Of a stretch of DNA of 64,000 bases, positions 51,478 to 60,280 are shown piece by piece. The position numbers and the translations under genes are program-made. Position 1 is the stretch's first letter. Each line of letters starts with the position of its first letter. The notes below the pieces were generated by a model, which did no database searches, was not told the DNA's origin, and saw only the letters and a list, made by a program, of their open reading frames with translations. The DNA is from Salegentibacter salarius (GTDB taxonomy: Bacteria; Bacteroidota; Bacteroidia; Flavobacteriales; Flavobacteriaceae). The DNA lies in assembly GCF_900168265.1 (NCBI RefSeq), contig NZ_FVZF01000007.1:1-64000 (forward strand), given 5' to 3'.

Positions 51478-53321
51478 TAGGTTATCATTTGTGAAAGGGG
51501 AAGCCCCTCTCTGATTAAGTTTAATTTATTGGTTATATTCTCGGTTAATAAATAACTTGGGCGCAAGGCGCTCGTTTTTAATACTTTTCTTTCGGTTAAT
51601 TCTTCGATGATTTTGGTATGTTTCAACCCGAATTTTCCTGCCAGTAAAGGTTCGTATTCCCCACCATTTTGAAGATGATCGCGAAGTTGAACCAGACCTT
51701 TTAAGTAGATAATATCCTTTAAAAATCCGCCTCCCTGCATAATCCTGGAGGTGATATTAAAAGCTCTTTCGGCGGTAAAACCATAATCCATTTTTAATAA
51801 CCTGAATAACTGCGGAAATTCGGCGCCTTCCATCAAGGCCGATCCTGCAATTACTCTTCCAGCCAATGTCCTTAATCTATTACCGGTAAGTCCGTCTACT
51901 AAAAACTCAGACATTACTGCAAGTCCCTCCTGAAGTGGATCGTAATCTGCAAGTCCGCTGCTTAATAATTCTAAAGGTTGGCGCGTTCCGTTATAATAGG
52001 TAAGCACATGAGTTCCAACCTCGTGCTGAATAAGTGCCGTGGCTTCAGTTTTATTCATTCTATAATCTGCCGGAATATAGAGTTCACCTTTATTCACCAT
52101 CATAATATTCACATCTTTACGAATGTGAACTTTACTTTTAAAATTTTCATCCTGTTCAGCAAAATAATCAAACTCGCGGCGTGCAAGACTACTAAATCCT
52201 TTGGCATCAATAAAATCTGCATTTTCATCTTCTTCAGCTTCATCGACCTCTCGTAAGATTTCACCCGCTTCTTCGCTTATTTTGGGACTTAAGCCTTTAT
52301 ATAACCTAATACTGTTATAAAAGAAATTAGAAGTTCCGCGTTCACTTAGCATAGTGATTTGTTGATCCAGTTCTTCACGCTTTTCCCTAAAAATATGGGA
52401 CATGGCAGGATCATCAATATCTTCAATTTTAAGATTAAATAGTTCCCTTTTCAAGAGATCCGGATCTATTGGGAGTAACCGGTAGTGATAATCTAAAACC
52501 TTTTCATAATTACTCTCAAAGAAAGTATTTTTAATATCCTGAATATTGGCAGGGGAAACCAGCCATAGAAACTGATAAGAGCGCTCTATCTTGGCAAGCG
52601 CTTTATCTATTTCAAATACCTTTTCTTTTAAGTGTTTTCTACCTAAAGCAAGATAACTTCCCACCCCGCTGGTGGTTTGCACCCTCACATAATCGTAAAT
52701 TGCCTTATGAATACTGGTAATGAGGTAATCTTTAAATTGTCTAAGGAAAACAGGGTAAACTTCGTTGTTCTCATCACGAAAAACCGGTGGAATTTCCAAC
52801 CCAACTATTACCGCTCCCGACTTCTTTGCCTCATCAATGCTTAGAATTTCCTGGTCACCTTCTTTTTGGCGATTTGGAGTATCCTTTATTTCGGCTCTTA
52901 AGTAGAGGCCAGAAAATATTTCATTTATATTATTGAGTTCTCTTTGAAGCGCTTTTACCGAAGTAGGCAATTTTTGTGCAGGAGCTTTTATAGTAAAGCA
53001 ATTGTTAGGTTCTCCCGTATAGATCTCAAAAACCATATAGGATTTGAATTCGGTAGAAAGTTTATCGGCTAATGCATACACAAGTCTTTGGTAAGCTTCA
53101 AAAAACTTATCTCCAATTAAAAGATAAGAAGCTTCGCTAACAATTATTCGCTCGGTACCCTCATCATTATTCCTTGTACGATATACGATAAGATAAGGTA
53201 AATTATCTTCTATATGAATTAAACCACCTCCCGGAAGAGAAGCACTTATTTTGCCATCTTCTTCAAGGATTGTTAAAATTTTTTTAATTGATTTCTCCGA
53301 TAATTCAGATATATTCAGCAT
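51477..53321 (-). CDS. DUF1704/MATCAP-family metallopeptidase (QEGLA-motif protein)
   Basis: The 614-residue protein is of the type labelled flavohemoglobin-expression-modulating QEGLA-motif protein. The zinc motif HEVGTH lies in ALIQHEVGTHVLTYYNG (about 434-450), and the third ligand Glu lies in PLQEGLAVMSEF (about 467-478). In animals the same fold (MATCAP) removes the C-terminal tyrosine of tubulin. The N-terminal about 180 residues form a separate domain. It opens the three-gene operon and is followed by the ATP-grasp gene with a 1-nt overlap. Confidence 0.85.
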   Translation of the reverse strand: MLNISELSEKSIKKILTILEEDGKISASLPGGGLIHIEDNLPYLIVYRTRNNDEGTERIIVSEASYLLIGDKFFEAYQRLVYALADKLSTEFKSYMVFEIYTGEPNNCFTIKAPAQKLPTSVKALQRELNNINEIFSGLYLRAEIKDTPNRQKEGDQEILSIDEAKKSGAVIVGLEIPPVFRDENNEVYPVFLRQFKDYLITSIHKAIYDYVRVQTTSGVGSYLALGRKHLKEKVFEIDKALAKIERSYQFLWLVSPANIQDIKNTFFESNYEKVLDYHYRLLPIDPDLLKRELFNLKIEDIDDPAMSHIFREKREELDQQITMLSERGTSNFFYNSIRLYKGLSPKISEEAGEILREVDEAEEDENADFIDAKGFSSLARREFDYFAEQDENFKSKVHIRKDVNIMMVNKGELYIPADYRMNKTEATALIQHEVGTHVLTYYNGTRQPLELLSSGLADYDPLQEGLAVMSEFLVDGLTGNRLRTLAGRVIAGSALMEGAEFPQLFRLLKMDYGFTAERAFNITSRIMQGGGFLKDIIYLKGLVQLRDHLQNGGEYEPLLAGKFGLKHTKIIEELTERKVLKTSALRPSYLLTENITNKLNLIREGLPLSQMIT

Positions 53322-53374
53322 TCTGGGTTTCTTCTAAAATTTTAAATTGAATATTATTGAACTAAAACCACTGT

Positions 53375-53399
53375 TTTATAGCCGAATAATGGCTATAAA
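53375..53399. promoter_or_regulatory. inverted repeat upstream of the MATCAP/ATP-grasp operon
   Basis: TTTATAGCC (53375-53383) and GGCTATAAA (53391-53399) form a 9-bp perfect inverted repeat with a 7-nt spacer. It lies 54 nt before the operon start, within a 247-nt gap that otherwise shows no gene. It has no T run, so it looks more like an operator or a leader hairpin than a terminator. Confidence 0.35.
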
Positions 53400-53568
53400 C
53401 ATGGTTAAACAATAATTAAATTTAGAAAGAAAACTAAGGAATACTAACTCGGACACTTACTTTGGGTTTTATTTAAGAGATTAGATAAAAAATACTTAAA
53501 TGCTGAAAAAGCCTGAAAAAGTGGAGATAGCTATAAATTGAAAATTAAAAAAATAGGGCAGGTAGTGC

Positions 53569-54657
53569 CTACTTCTTTTCCTGAGCATCTTCTTTTGCCT
53601 TTTCTTGCATTTTTTCAACTTGCTCACGCGCATTCTTTAATTCTTCTTCTGTAGCAGGTTCTGGCTTTTGTTCTTCGGCTCTTTCCGGCTCAAGGTTGAG
53701 TTCTATATAAAGCGGATAATGATCTGAATCTATTTTGCTGCCTAGTCTAAAATCGGCTACCCTGAATTCTTCGGTTACAAAAACGTGATCCAGAGACCAG
53801 CGCATAATAGAGCTGCCGGCATCAAAAGTATTATAGAAACCACGGCCAATTCTTGTATTTAATAAACCACCCACATTTTGGAATAGGGCAGTGGTAGCAG
53901 ACCATGCCACATCGTTAAAATCTCCAGCCACTAAAACCGGCAACTTGGAATCCCTTGCCATAAATGCCACTTTCATCATCTCTGCATCCCTATCTGTAGA
54001 AGAAGGGTTGTGTTGCGGCATTGGTGGGGTTGGGTGAATGGCATGAAACATAATTTCTTTACCAGATCTTAATTCCAGGACACTGTGAATAGAAGGAATA
54101 CTATCGTCTACCAAATAACGAACTTGCGGATTTTTAAGCGGTAATCTCGAATAGAATAACATCCCGTAAGTATTATCTAGTGGAGCTTCAACTTTATAAG
54201 GATATGAGGCCGTGATTTCTGCAAGATCATTTTTCCAGCGTGTATTAGTCTCGGTGAACAATAAAACATCCGGATTTTGTTTTTTAATATCTGCTATGAT
54301 CAAGTCTGGATTTTCGTTTTTTTGCAAAACATTGGCTGCGTAAAGACTAAATTTATTGCTGAAATTTTCTTCGGAAACATCGCCAACTTCATAATTTCCG
54401 TGCGGAAAATAAGGATAGATCTTAACCACCTGAAATAGGAAACAGGCTAAAAGCACGCCCATAAAAATATAATCTTCGGTTCTCTTAATATCAAATCTTA
54501 TAAAATATGCCGCAATTGCGGTAAGGGTAAGCAAGGTTAATTGAATATGCAAATAATCAAAAATTCTTATCCACCAAAAGTCGGCTGCGATTAGTGGAAT
54601 AAGGGTCATTACTACCGCTATAATCCCGAAAACCTGAAGAAATCCTTTTAATGTCAT
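53569..54657 (-). CDS. endonuclease/exonuclease/phosphatase-family membrane protein
   Basis: The 362-residue protein has three N-terminal helices (about 7-25, 34-52 and 63-81) and then an EEP domain with LFTETNTRW, FHAIHPTPPMP, LVAGDFNDVAWS and SLDHVFVTEEF, the conserved Glu, His, Asp-Phe-Asn and Asp-His residues. The active site faces the periplasm if the helices act as an anchor. The last about 30 residues are a Glu/Lys-rich tail. Substrate unknown. Confidence 0.88.
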   Translation of the reverse strand: MTLKGFLQVFGIIAVVMTLIPLIAADFWWIRIFDYLHIQLTLLTLTAIAAYFIRFDIKRTEDYIFMGVLLACFLFQVVKIYPYFPHGNYEVGDVSEENFSNKFSLYAANVLQKNENPDLIIADIKKQNPDVLLFTETNTRWKNDLAEITASYPYKVEAPLDNTYGMLFYSRLPLKNPQVRYLVDDSIPSIHSVLELRSGKEIMFHAIHPTPPMPQHNPSSTDRDAEMMKVAFMARDSKLPVLVAGDFNDVAWSATTALFQNVGGLLNTRIGRGFYNTFDAGSSIMRWSLDHVFVTEEFRVADFRLGSKIDSDHYPLYIELNLEPERAEEQKPEPATEEELKNAREQVEKMQEKAKEDAQEKK

Positions 54658-54765
54658 AATTTTATTGGTTGGCTTTATGCTGCGGAAAGATAAACGTTTA
54701 ATTAAAATTACCTGTTAATTGTGAACTAAATTGCTTTAAGGTTTAGGTCTAAAAAAGTCTAGTTT

Positions 54766-56067
54766 CTATTTAGAATCAATTCCCTGCCCAGTTTGTTTAG
54801 AAAAATAATCCCGAATATCATCACCCGATGGAGCCTCATACAATTGAAGATCAAAATAAGATACCGCTGCAATTACGTGATCAAAAATATCGGCAGTAAT
54901 ATATTCAAAATTTTCCCAACGCTTATCCCGGCTAAAGCAAAGCACTTCTATAGGAATACCGTGTGCTGTGGGTTGTAGATGTCTTACAATAATGTACATC
55001 TCTTTGTGAACCGCAGAATGGTTATTTAAATACGTGTCTATATACTTTCTAAAAATTCCCAGGTTGGTTTGGTTTCTTCCGTTTAAAGGAAGCTTTGTAT
55101 CTACTTTATTATTTGCGTTATATTCATTGATTTCATTCTGCCGATCTTCCAGATAAGATGAGATTATTTGTATGTTTTTATATTTTTCAAAATCTTCAGC
55201 AGAAATAAATTTTACAGAGTTCTGTTTAATAAAAACCGAGCGTTTAATTCTTCTTCCTGGAGACTCCTGCATTCCACGCCAGTTCTGAAACGATTCAGAA
55301 ATTAAACTGTAGGTAGGAATTGAGGTAAATGTATTGTCAAAATTCTGAACTCTAACCGTAGCCAGCGTGATCTCTGTCACCGTACCATCGGCACCATATT
55401 TACTAAAGGTGATCCAGTCGCCAATTCTTACAATATCGTTTACACTAACCTGAATAGAGGCTACAAATCCCAGGATAGTATCTTTAAAGATTAGTAATAA
55501 GATCGCTGAAGCGGCACCCAAGGAAATAATAAAATTAATAACGTCTTTGCCGGTAATTTCTGCAACAATAAAAAGTAGCGCAAATAACCAAACAATGATC
55601 ATTATTACTTGCATATAACTCTCTACCGGTTTGTCATGGAAAGATTCTAAAGTCCTGAGATAGCCTTTTGTTCCGCGCAAAATGCTTCTTATAATCCAAA
55701 CAATCAGAATTATAATATATATGTCAATGACAAAATAGAATGCTTTAATTGCCAGGGGAAACTCCAGCAGAATATAGGGAACAGTAAGATAAATTATGAG
55801 TATAGGAAGAATTTGCCCTATATATTTGGGAAACCTGGTTTTTATTAGGTAGTCGTCAAAAGAAGTTGTGGTTTTATCACTGAAACTTTTGAAAGCTGTG
55901 ATTACAAAATTTTTGATCAGGTAATTTACCCCAATTATAATAAGAATAAGGATAAGGATATTCAGTAACAAATTTAGATAAAGTGCCACTGTAGAATTTA
56001 CACCCTGGTCTATCAGAAAATTTTCAAAAAGACAAATCAAATTTTTAAATCCTTCCTCTATACCCAT
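54766..56067 (-). CDS. MscS-type mechanosensitive channel
   Basis: The 433-residue protein has an N-terminal set of about four to five helices. The pore-lining segment FIISLGAASAILLLIFKDTILGFVASIQV (about 183-210) continues into the beta domain VNDIVRIGDWITFSKYGADGTVTEITLATVRVQNFDNT. The C-terminal domain is longer than in the smallest MscS proteins. Such channels release solutes on osmotic downshock. It begins 3 nt after the DUF3817 gene's stop. Confidence 0.9.
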   Translation of the reverse strand: MGIEEGFKNLICLFENFLIDQGVNSTVALYLNLLLNILILILIIIGVNYLIKNFVITAFKSFSDKTTTSFDDYLIKTRFPKYIGQILPILIIYLTVPYILLEFPLAIKAFYFVIDIYIIILIVWIIRSILRGTKGYLRTLESFHDKPVESYMQVIMIIVWLFALLFIVAEITGKDVINFIISLGAASAILLLIFKDTILGFVASIQVSVNDIVRIGDWITFSKYGADGTVTEITLATVRVQNFDNTFTSIPTYSLISESFQNWRGMQESPGRRIKRSVFIKQNSVKFISAEDFEKYKNIQIISSYLEDRQNEINEYNANNKVDTKLPLNGRNQTNLGIFRKYIDTYLNNHSAVHKEMYIIVRHLQPTAHGIPIEVLCFSRDKRWENFEYITADIFDHVIAAVSYFDLQLYEAPSGDDIRDYFSKQTGQGIDSK

Positions 56068-56070
56068 AGT

Positions 56071-56355
56071 TTAAAGATATTTTTTTTCAACGTAAAAAGG
56101 TCCGAATGGAACCAGCGAGCAACCAAGAACTACTAACAATTCTTTAAAATTCCAGTTTAGTGGTCTAAATAACCAAATAGCGCCAATTACATAAGCGATA
56201 AAAAGCACCCCGTGAGCCATTCCTACTTGTTGCACCATTTGCGGCATACTCCAAATATATTTAAGTGGCATTGCGATAAACAGTAATAATAAGAACGAAA
56301 GTCCTTCCAGGATACTCACGTATTTAAAAACCTTTTTTTGCTTTTCTAGGGACAT
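56071..56355 (-). CDS. DUF3817 membrane protein
   Basis: The 94-residue protein has three hydrophobic segments and the family pattern YVSILEGLSFLLLLF, PLKYIW, GMAHGVLFIAYVIG and a VPFGPFYVEKKYL ending. The function is unknown; proteins of this type often lie near transporters or channels. It probably shares a transcript with the MscS gene. Confidence 0.88.
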   Translation of the reverse strand: MSLEKQKKVFKYVSILEGLSFLLLLFIAMPLKYIWSMPQMVQQVGMAHGVLFIAYVIGAIWLFRPLNWNFKELLVVLGCSLVPFGPFYVEKKYL

Positions 56356-56511
56356 AATTTAAAATTTAGATTGCAAAGATAAGTTTTATAGAGGATTGAG
56401 TGTTTTAGAACCGTGTTTTCCTTGAAATAATTAATGAGAGGAATTAATATTTTTTTAGCAGGTTTAAGAAATTCCTTTTTTTTAATTTGCAATTGAATTA
56501 AAAGATAAAAA

Positions 56512-57552
56512 ATGAGCTCTAGAATATTGGTGACCGGCGGACTTGGTTTTATAGGTTCTCATACGGTGGTAGCACTTCAGGAAAAAGGTCACGAAGTAGT
56601 GATAATAGATAATTTGTCTAATTCTTCTATAGATGTGCTTGCGGGAATTACAAAAATCTCACAAAAGACCCCCGCTTTTGAAAATATAGACCTTCGTAAT
56701 AAAAACGAAGTAAAAGAGTTTTTTGAAAAATATCCCGATATTGAAGGAGTAATTCATTTTGCTGCTTCTAAGGCAGTTGGAGAAAGTGTAGAAAATCCTT
56801 TGCTTTATTATGAAAACAACCTGTCTAGTTTAATTTATTTGCTTCAGGAATTACAGCAAAAAGATAATGCTTATTTTATTTTTAGTTCTTCCTGTACGGT
56901 TTACGGCCAGGCCGATACTTTACCTATTACCGAAAATGCACCGGTTAAGAAAGCTGAATCTCCCTACGGAAATACCAAGCAAATAGGGGAGGAGATCCTC
57001 ACTGATACGGCTAAAATAAATAAGAATTTTAAAGCGATCTCCCTTAGATATTTTAATCCTGTTGGGGCACACCCAAGTGCAGAAATAGGTGAATTGCCTA
57101 TAGGAACTCCACAAAATTTAATTCCTTTTATTACCCAAACCGCCATTGGAAAACGAAAAGAACTTTCGGTATTTGGAGATGATTATCCAACCGAAGATGG
57201 TACTTGTATACGTGATTATATTCACGTTATAGACCTGGCAAAAGCCCACGTGGTGGCTTTAGAACGGCTTCAACAAAATAGGGAAAAAACCAATTTTGAA
57301 GTATTTAATCTTGGAACCGGGAAAGGAAGTTCGGTATTAGAAGTTATTAATTCTTTTGAGCGATCTACAGGAGAAAAACTACCTTATAAAATTGTAGGTA
57401 GAAGAGAAGGCGATATTGTTGCCGCCTACGCCGATACCAAAAAGGCCAACGAAGAATTGGGCTGGAAAACTGAAAAGCATTTAGACGAAGCTTTAAAAAG
57501 CGCCTGGGATTGGCAAAAAGAAGTGGTAAGAAGAGAAAAAGAGGATAATTAG
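56512..57552 (+). CDS. galE: UDP-glucose 4-epimerase
   Basis: The 346-residue protein has the NAD-binding GGLGFIGSH (8-16), the SSSCTVYGQ Ser/Tyr region and the catalytic Tyr-x3-Lys in SPYGNTKQIGE (about 150-160). FNPVGAHPSAEIGE and RDYIHVIDLAKAH are typical of GalE. It interconverts UDP-glucose and UDP-galactose for surface polysaccharides. It is a single-gene unit ended by a terminator. Confidence 0.95.
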   Translation: MSSRILVTGGLGFIGSHTVVALQEKGHEVVIIDNLSNSSIDVLAGITKISQKTPAFENIDLRNKNEVKEFFEKYPDIEGVIHFAASKAVGESVENPLLYYENNLSSLIYLLQELQQKDNAYFIFSSSCTVYGQADTLPITENAPVKKAESPYGNTKQIGEEILTDTAKINKNFKAISLRYFNPVGAHPSAEIGELPIGTPQNLIPFITQTAIGKRKELSVFGDDYPTEDGTCIRDYIHVIDLAKAHVVALERLQQNREKTNFEVFNLGTGKGSSVLEVINSFERSTGEKLPYKIVGRREGDIVAAYADTKKANEELGWKTEKHLDEALKSAWDWQKEVVRREKEDN

Positions 57553-57575
57553 TTTTATCATTAAATTTTAAACAT

Positions 57576-57613
57576 AAAAAAAGGTCTGGAGAAATCTCCA
57601 GACCTTTTTTTTA
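57576..57613. terminator. terminator between galE and the YqaE-like gene
   Basis: AGGTCTGGAGA (57582-57592) pairs with TCTCCAGACCT (57595-57605), with A and T runs outside the stem. It can serve galE on the plus strand and the small YqaE-like gene on the minus strand. Confidence 0.9.
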
Positions 57614-57628
57614 TCTCTGCTATAAAAC

Positions 57629-57781
57629 TTACCGTGTACCATTCACAATAAAAGCGTGAATAACGCCGGGAATCCATCCCAGTGCGGTTAGTAGTAAACT
57701 TATTAAAAAGGTTACGCCTAAACCGTGCTTCATAAATACGGCCAATGGCGGTAATAAAATATTTAAAATGATCGTCAACAT
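57629..57781 (-). CDS. YqaE/Pmp3-family small membrane protein
   Basis: A 50-residue frame encodes two membrane helices with the family signature: ILLPPLAVFMKHGLG, then TFLISLLLTALGWIPGVIHAF. Proteins of this family help yeast and plants tolerate salt and membrane depolarisation. The bacterial role is unclear. The ORF is short but the match to the family pattern is strong. Confidence 0.93.
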   Translation of the reverse strand: MLTIILNILLPPLAVFMKHGLGVTFLISLLLTALGWIPGVIHAFIVNGTR

Positions 57782-57877
57782 AATTATTTTTTTATTGGTT
57801 ATTTCAATCGAAATTACATAGAAATATCAGTCCAATAATTAGTTTTAACGAGTTCTTGGTAGGGGTTTAACAAAACA

Positions 57878-58651
57878 TCATGCTTTGAATTTTCTATATC
57901 TGGCAAGCATAAAAACATAAATACTATAGCATACAAAACCGGCAGCTACTACCCCCATTAGCCACGAGCCATACTGTGATTCCTGTAAAAACGAAAATGC
58001 ATCAGTAGTACCTTTCATGTTTGAAGTGTTTGAGGCTAAGGCTCCTCTTATAAAAATATAAGCTAGTACACCAAAAATAATTCCGCGAGCAATTAAGCCC
58101 AGATAACCGGTGTTTTTAATGGTTTTTCTTTTCTTTTCATCGCTAATAGAATCATAGCCAAAATCTTGTAAAAACTCTTTGGTTTTCGCTTTTTTAAATT
58201 GAAAGATACCGGCTATGGCCAGTCCGGCGCCAATTACTGCAAAAACTACCACCCCAAGCGTTCCCGTGAGTCCGCCTCCAGAACTTCCGCTAGAAGAACC
58301 GGCGTTTATCAGCGTCATAAAAGCATAAACAGATAAACCTAAATAAATAACAGCACTTATAAAATATGCTACTCGTTTACCTTTACCTTTTTTATCATCT
58401 CCAATATTTTCAGGGTCACTTAAAGACTGAATAAATCTCCAGGCTGCATAGCATAACAAGCCAAGTCCAATTAAAATAAGTAAAGCATTACCAAAAGGTT
58501 GCTTTTCCAAAAATTCAATTATCTGTAATTTACTTGATTTTTGCCCGCCCATATTAAAAGCGGCCATAAAGGTAAGTATTCCCGTAATCCCGTATACGGT
58601 GGCTTTTGCGACATAGCCAACACGAGCCATTTTTTTCAATTTAGAATCCAT
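57878..58651 (-). CDS. DUF1206 membrane protein
   Basis: The 257-residue protein shows three repeated two-helix units, each opening with RVGYVAKATVYGITGIL, KRVAYFISAVIYLGLSVYA or NTGYLGLIARGIIFGVLAY, the hallmark of DUF1206. A Gly/Ser-rich loop lies at about 117-127. Function unknown. Confidence 0.88.
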   Translation of the reverse strand: MDSKLKKMARVGYVAKATVYGITGILTFMAAFNMGGQKSSKLQIIEFLEKQPFGNALLILIGLGLLCYAAWRFIQSLSDPENIGDDKKGKGKRVAYFISAVIYLGLSVYAFMTLINAGSSSGSSGGGLTGTLGVVVFAVIGAGLAIAGIFQFKKAKTKEFLQDFGYDSISDEKKRKTIKNTGYLGLIARGIIFGVLAYIFIRGALASNTSNMKGTTDAFSFLQESQYGSWLMGVVAAGFVCYSIYVFMLARYRKFKA

Positions 58652-58734
58652 ATCAAAAATTAAATTTTAAGGTTAGTTTCTTAAAATTAGGATTTTGATC
58701 TCAGACAGAAGAAAACTTGGGAAAAGTTTAAACT

Positions 58735-59352
58735 TTAAACCATTTCAAAAATTACCAATGCATAGAGGTAAAAACGCACAAAACGCAATAGCCCAAACAT
58801 TAAATAACTGGGGAATTGAAATTTAATAATACCTGCAGCAATACTCGTCATTGCGAAAGGAATAGGTAATAAAGCTCCTACAATAATTAAGAATCCACCC
58901 CATTTTCGGGTGTTTTTAATATGTTGCGCCATTTTCACTTCAATAGCTTCGTGTACCGCAGGAATTTTGGTCATCCATCTTCCAATAAAGTAAGATATGA
59001 CTCCGCCTAAATAGGATGCAAGGGCTAATAAAGAAAGGTATAAAATAGGACTGGCAGATTTACCAGACCAGGCGATGAATAATTCTGGTGGAATTAATCC
59101 AAGTAAAGATTCTGAAGCAAAGAAAACACTAATAATACCTAATGGAGAATAAGTTTCGGTAACGGTAACCAGCATTTGTTCTATGTCAAGAACATATCTA
59201 TCTATAGCCCAAAGTGCAGCTACAAATAGAACGATAGGTAAAATTGCCTTCTTAACGCTTTTCCAGACAAAACTATAAAAACCGGTATAACTATAATACT
59301 GGTGTAGCAAGCGTATGCGCGACTTCTTTTTAGATTTCGCATCTTTCTTCAT
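58735..59352 (-). CDS. VTT/DedA-like membrane protein
   Basis: The 205-residue protein has a basic N-terminus (KKDAKSKKKSR) and several helices, including PPELFIAWSGKSASP and GALLPIPFAMTSIAAGIIKF, typical of the VTT/SNARE-associated family linked to lipid scrambling and membrane potential. The ATG at 59352 has a clear AGGAG Shine-Dalgarno sequence 7-8 nt upstream, rare in this phylum. That favours it over the in-frame TTG at 59370. Confidence 0.85.
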   Translation of the reverse strand: MKKDAKSKKKSRIRLLHQYYSYTGFYSFVWKSVKKAILPIVLFVAALWAIDRYVLDIEQMLVTVTETYSPLGIISVFFASESLLGLIPPELFIAWSGKSASPILYLSLLALASYLGGVISYFIGRWMTKIPAVHEAIEVKMAQHIKNTRKWGGFLIIVGALLPIPFAMTSIAAGIIKFQFPSYLMFGLLRFVRFYLYALVIFEMV

Positions 59353-59370
59353 CAAATTCTCCTTTAGCAA

Positions 59371-59474
59371 TTTACTCGATAATCGAGATTGAACGCTCCG
59401 AGGCTTACCTCGAAATCAAATTATATTTTTCAATAATAGTGCTTCGTGAGCTTGCTCCGAAGTGGTTTACTTAC
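59371..59474 (+). repeat. family A structured repeat, variant with CGAGGCTTACCTCG hairpin
   Basis: It starts TTTACTCGATAATCGAGATT. The middle hairpin is CGAGGCTTACCTCG instead of the TCCCGAAGAGTCGGGA of other copies, then comes AAATCAAATTATATTTTTC and the end CTTCGTGAGCTTGCTCCGAAG. It abuts the start of the VTT gene. Confidence 0.75.
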
Positions 59475-59639
59475 TAAGTGAGATATAAATGCCCCGACAT
59501 TTATGCCGAATCGTTTAATTATCTCAACTTAACGTCTTATGGGATTACCCCAAAAATTATTTTTTATCGAGGTATTTCAATAAGATTTTATGCCGATATC
59601 ATTCAAATATCAGGCCGCAATACTTTTAAAAGTTACGAT

Positions 59640-60014
59640 CTAATTTTCTTCAGCATATTCATTGAATGCGTTTACGTATTCACGCAATTCAATTTCATTT
59701 ACACGGTTGGAAGGGTCGGCCATAAGAGAAAGTAAATAATCCAGGCTTTCCTGCCCGGTTGTTTCCTCCTGTACCGGTGCTTCTTCTCCTTCTTCTACCG
59801 GATCATCCCCGGGGATGGCGATGTTAAAAGAATCGTAAGCATCTACGTGTTCATAGGTTAACCTGATTACTTTAGCCAATAAAGGCTGCCCTTCTTCTAC
59901 TACAAGGGGTCTTAATTCTTTCAGGTCGTTTACCAAAGTGTTGGTAATAATTCCGTTGCGCATTAAATCACGCTGAATCTTATTGAGTAATTTTTGGGCT
60001 TTAATATTATTCAA
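59640..60014 (-). CDS. acidic cytoplasmic protein, function unknown
   Basis: The 124-residue protein has a helical N-terminal half (KAQKLLNKIQRDLMRNGIITNTLVNDLKELRP), a Glu/Pro-rich linker (about 70-88, DDPVEEGEEAPVQEE) and a helical C-terminal part (SLDYLLSLMADPSNRVNEIELREYVNAF). I do not recognise it; similar proteins seem conserved in flavobacteria. The gaps on both sides (59475-59639 and 60015-60280) show nothing further. Confidence 0.75.
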   Translation of the reverse strand: MNNIKAQKLLNKIQRDLMRNGIITNTLVNDLKELRPLVVEEGQPLLAKVIRLTYEHVDAYDSFNIAIPGDDPVEEGEEAPVQEETTGQESLDYLLSLMADPSNRVNEIELREYVNAFNEYAEEN

Positions 60015-60280
60015 GAGAAAATAAGTTAATCAGGTTATACTATTTTTTGCAAATGTACTGCTTTCGTGGTTTTATAAAACATTTTAACAAAGAAATTAAG
60101 TGCACATCAATTAGGTAATAAGCTTGAGCATTGTAATAAGGATTATTTAAACCGAAAAATATTGAGCGATAAACCCGCACTGGGAAGATCGATTAAAATT
60201 AACAATATCTTAGTTCTAAAGATTTCAGCAAAATTGCATTGTTTAGTAGCTTTAACTCAATCAAAAAAATAAGAAATACT

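Noticed and set aside
59478-59735. 85-codon open frame on the plus strand
   Set aside because: It overlaps the end of the convergent 59640-60014 gene, has no recognisable domain or signal, and its composition looks like chance in AT-rich sequence.
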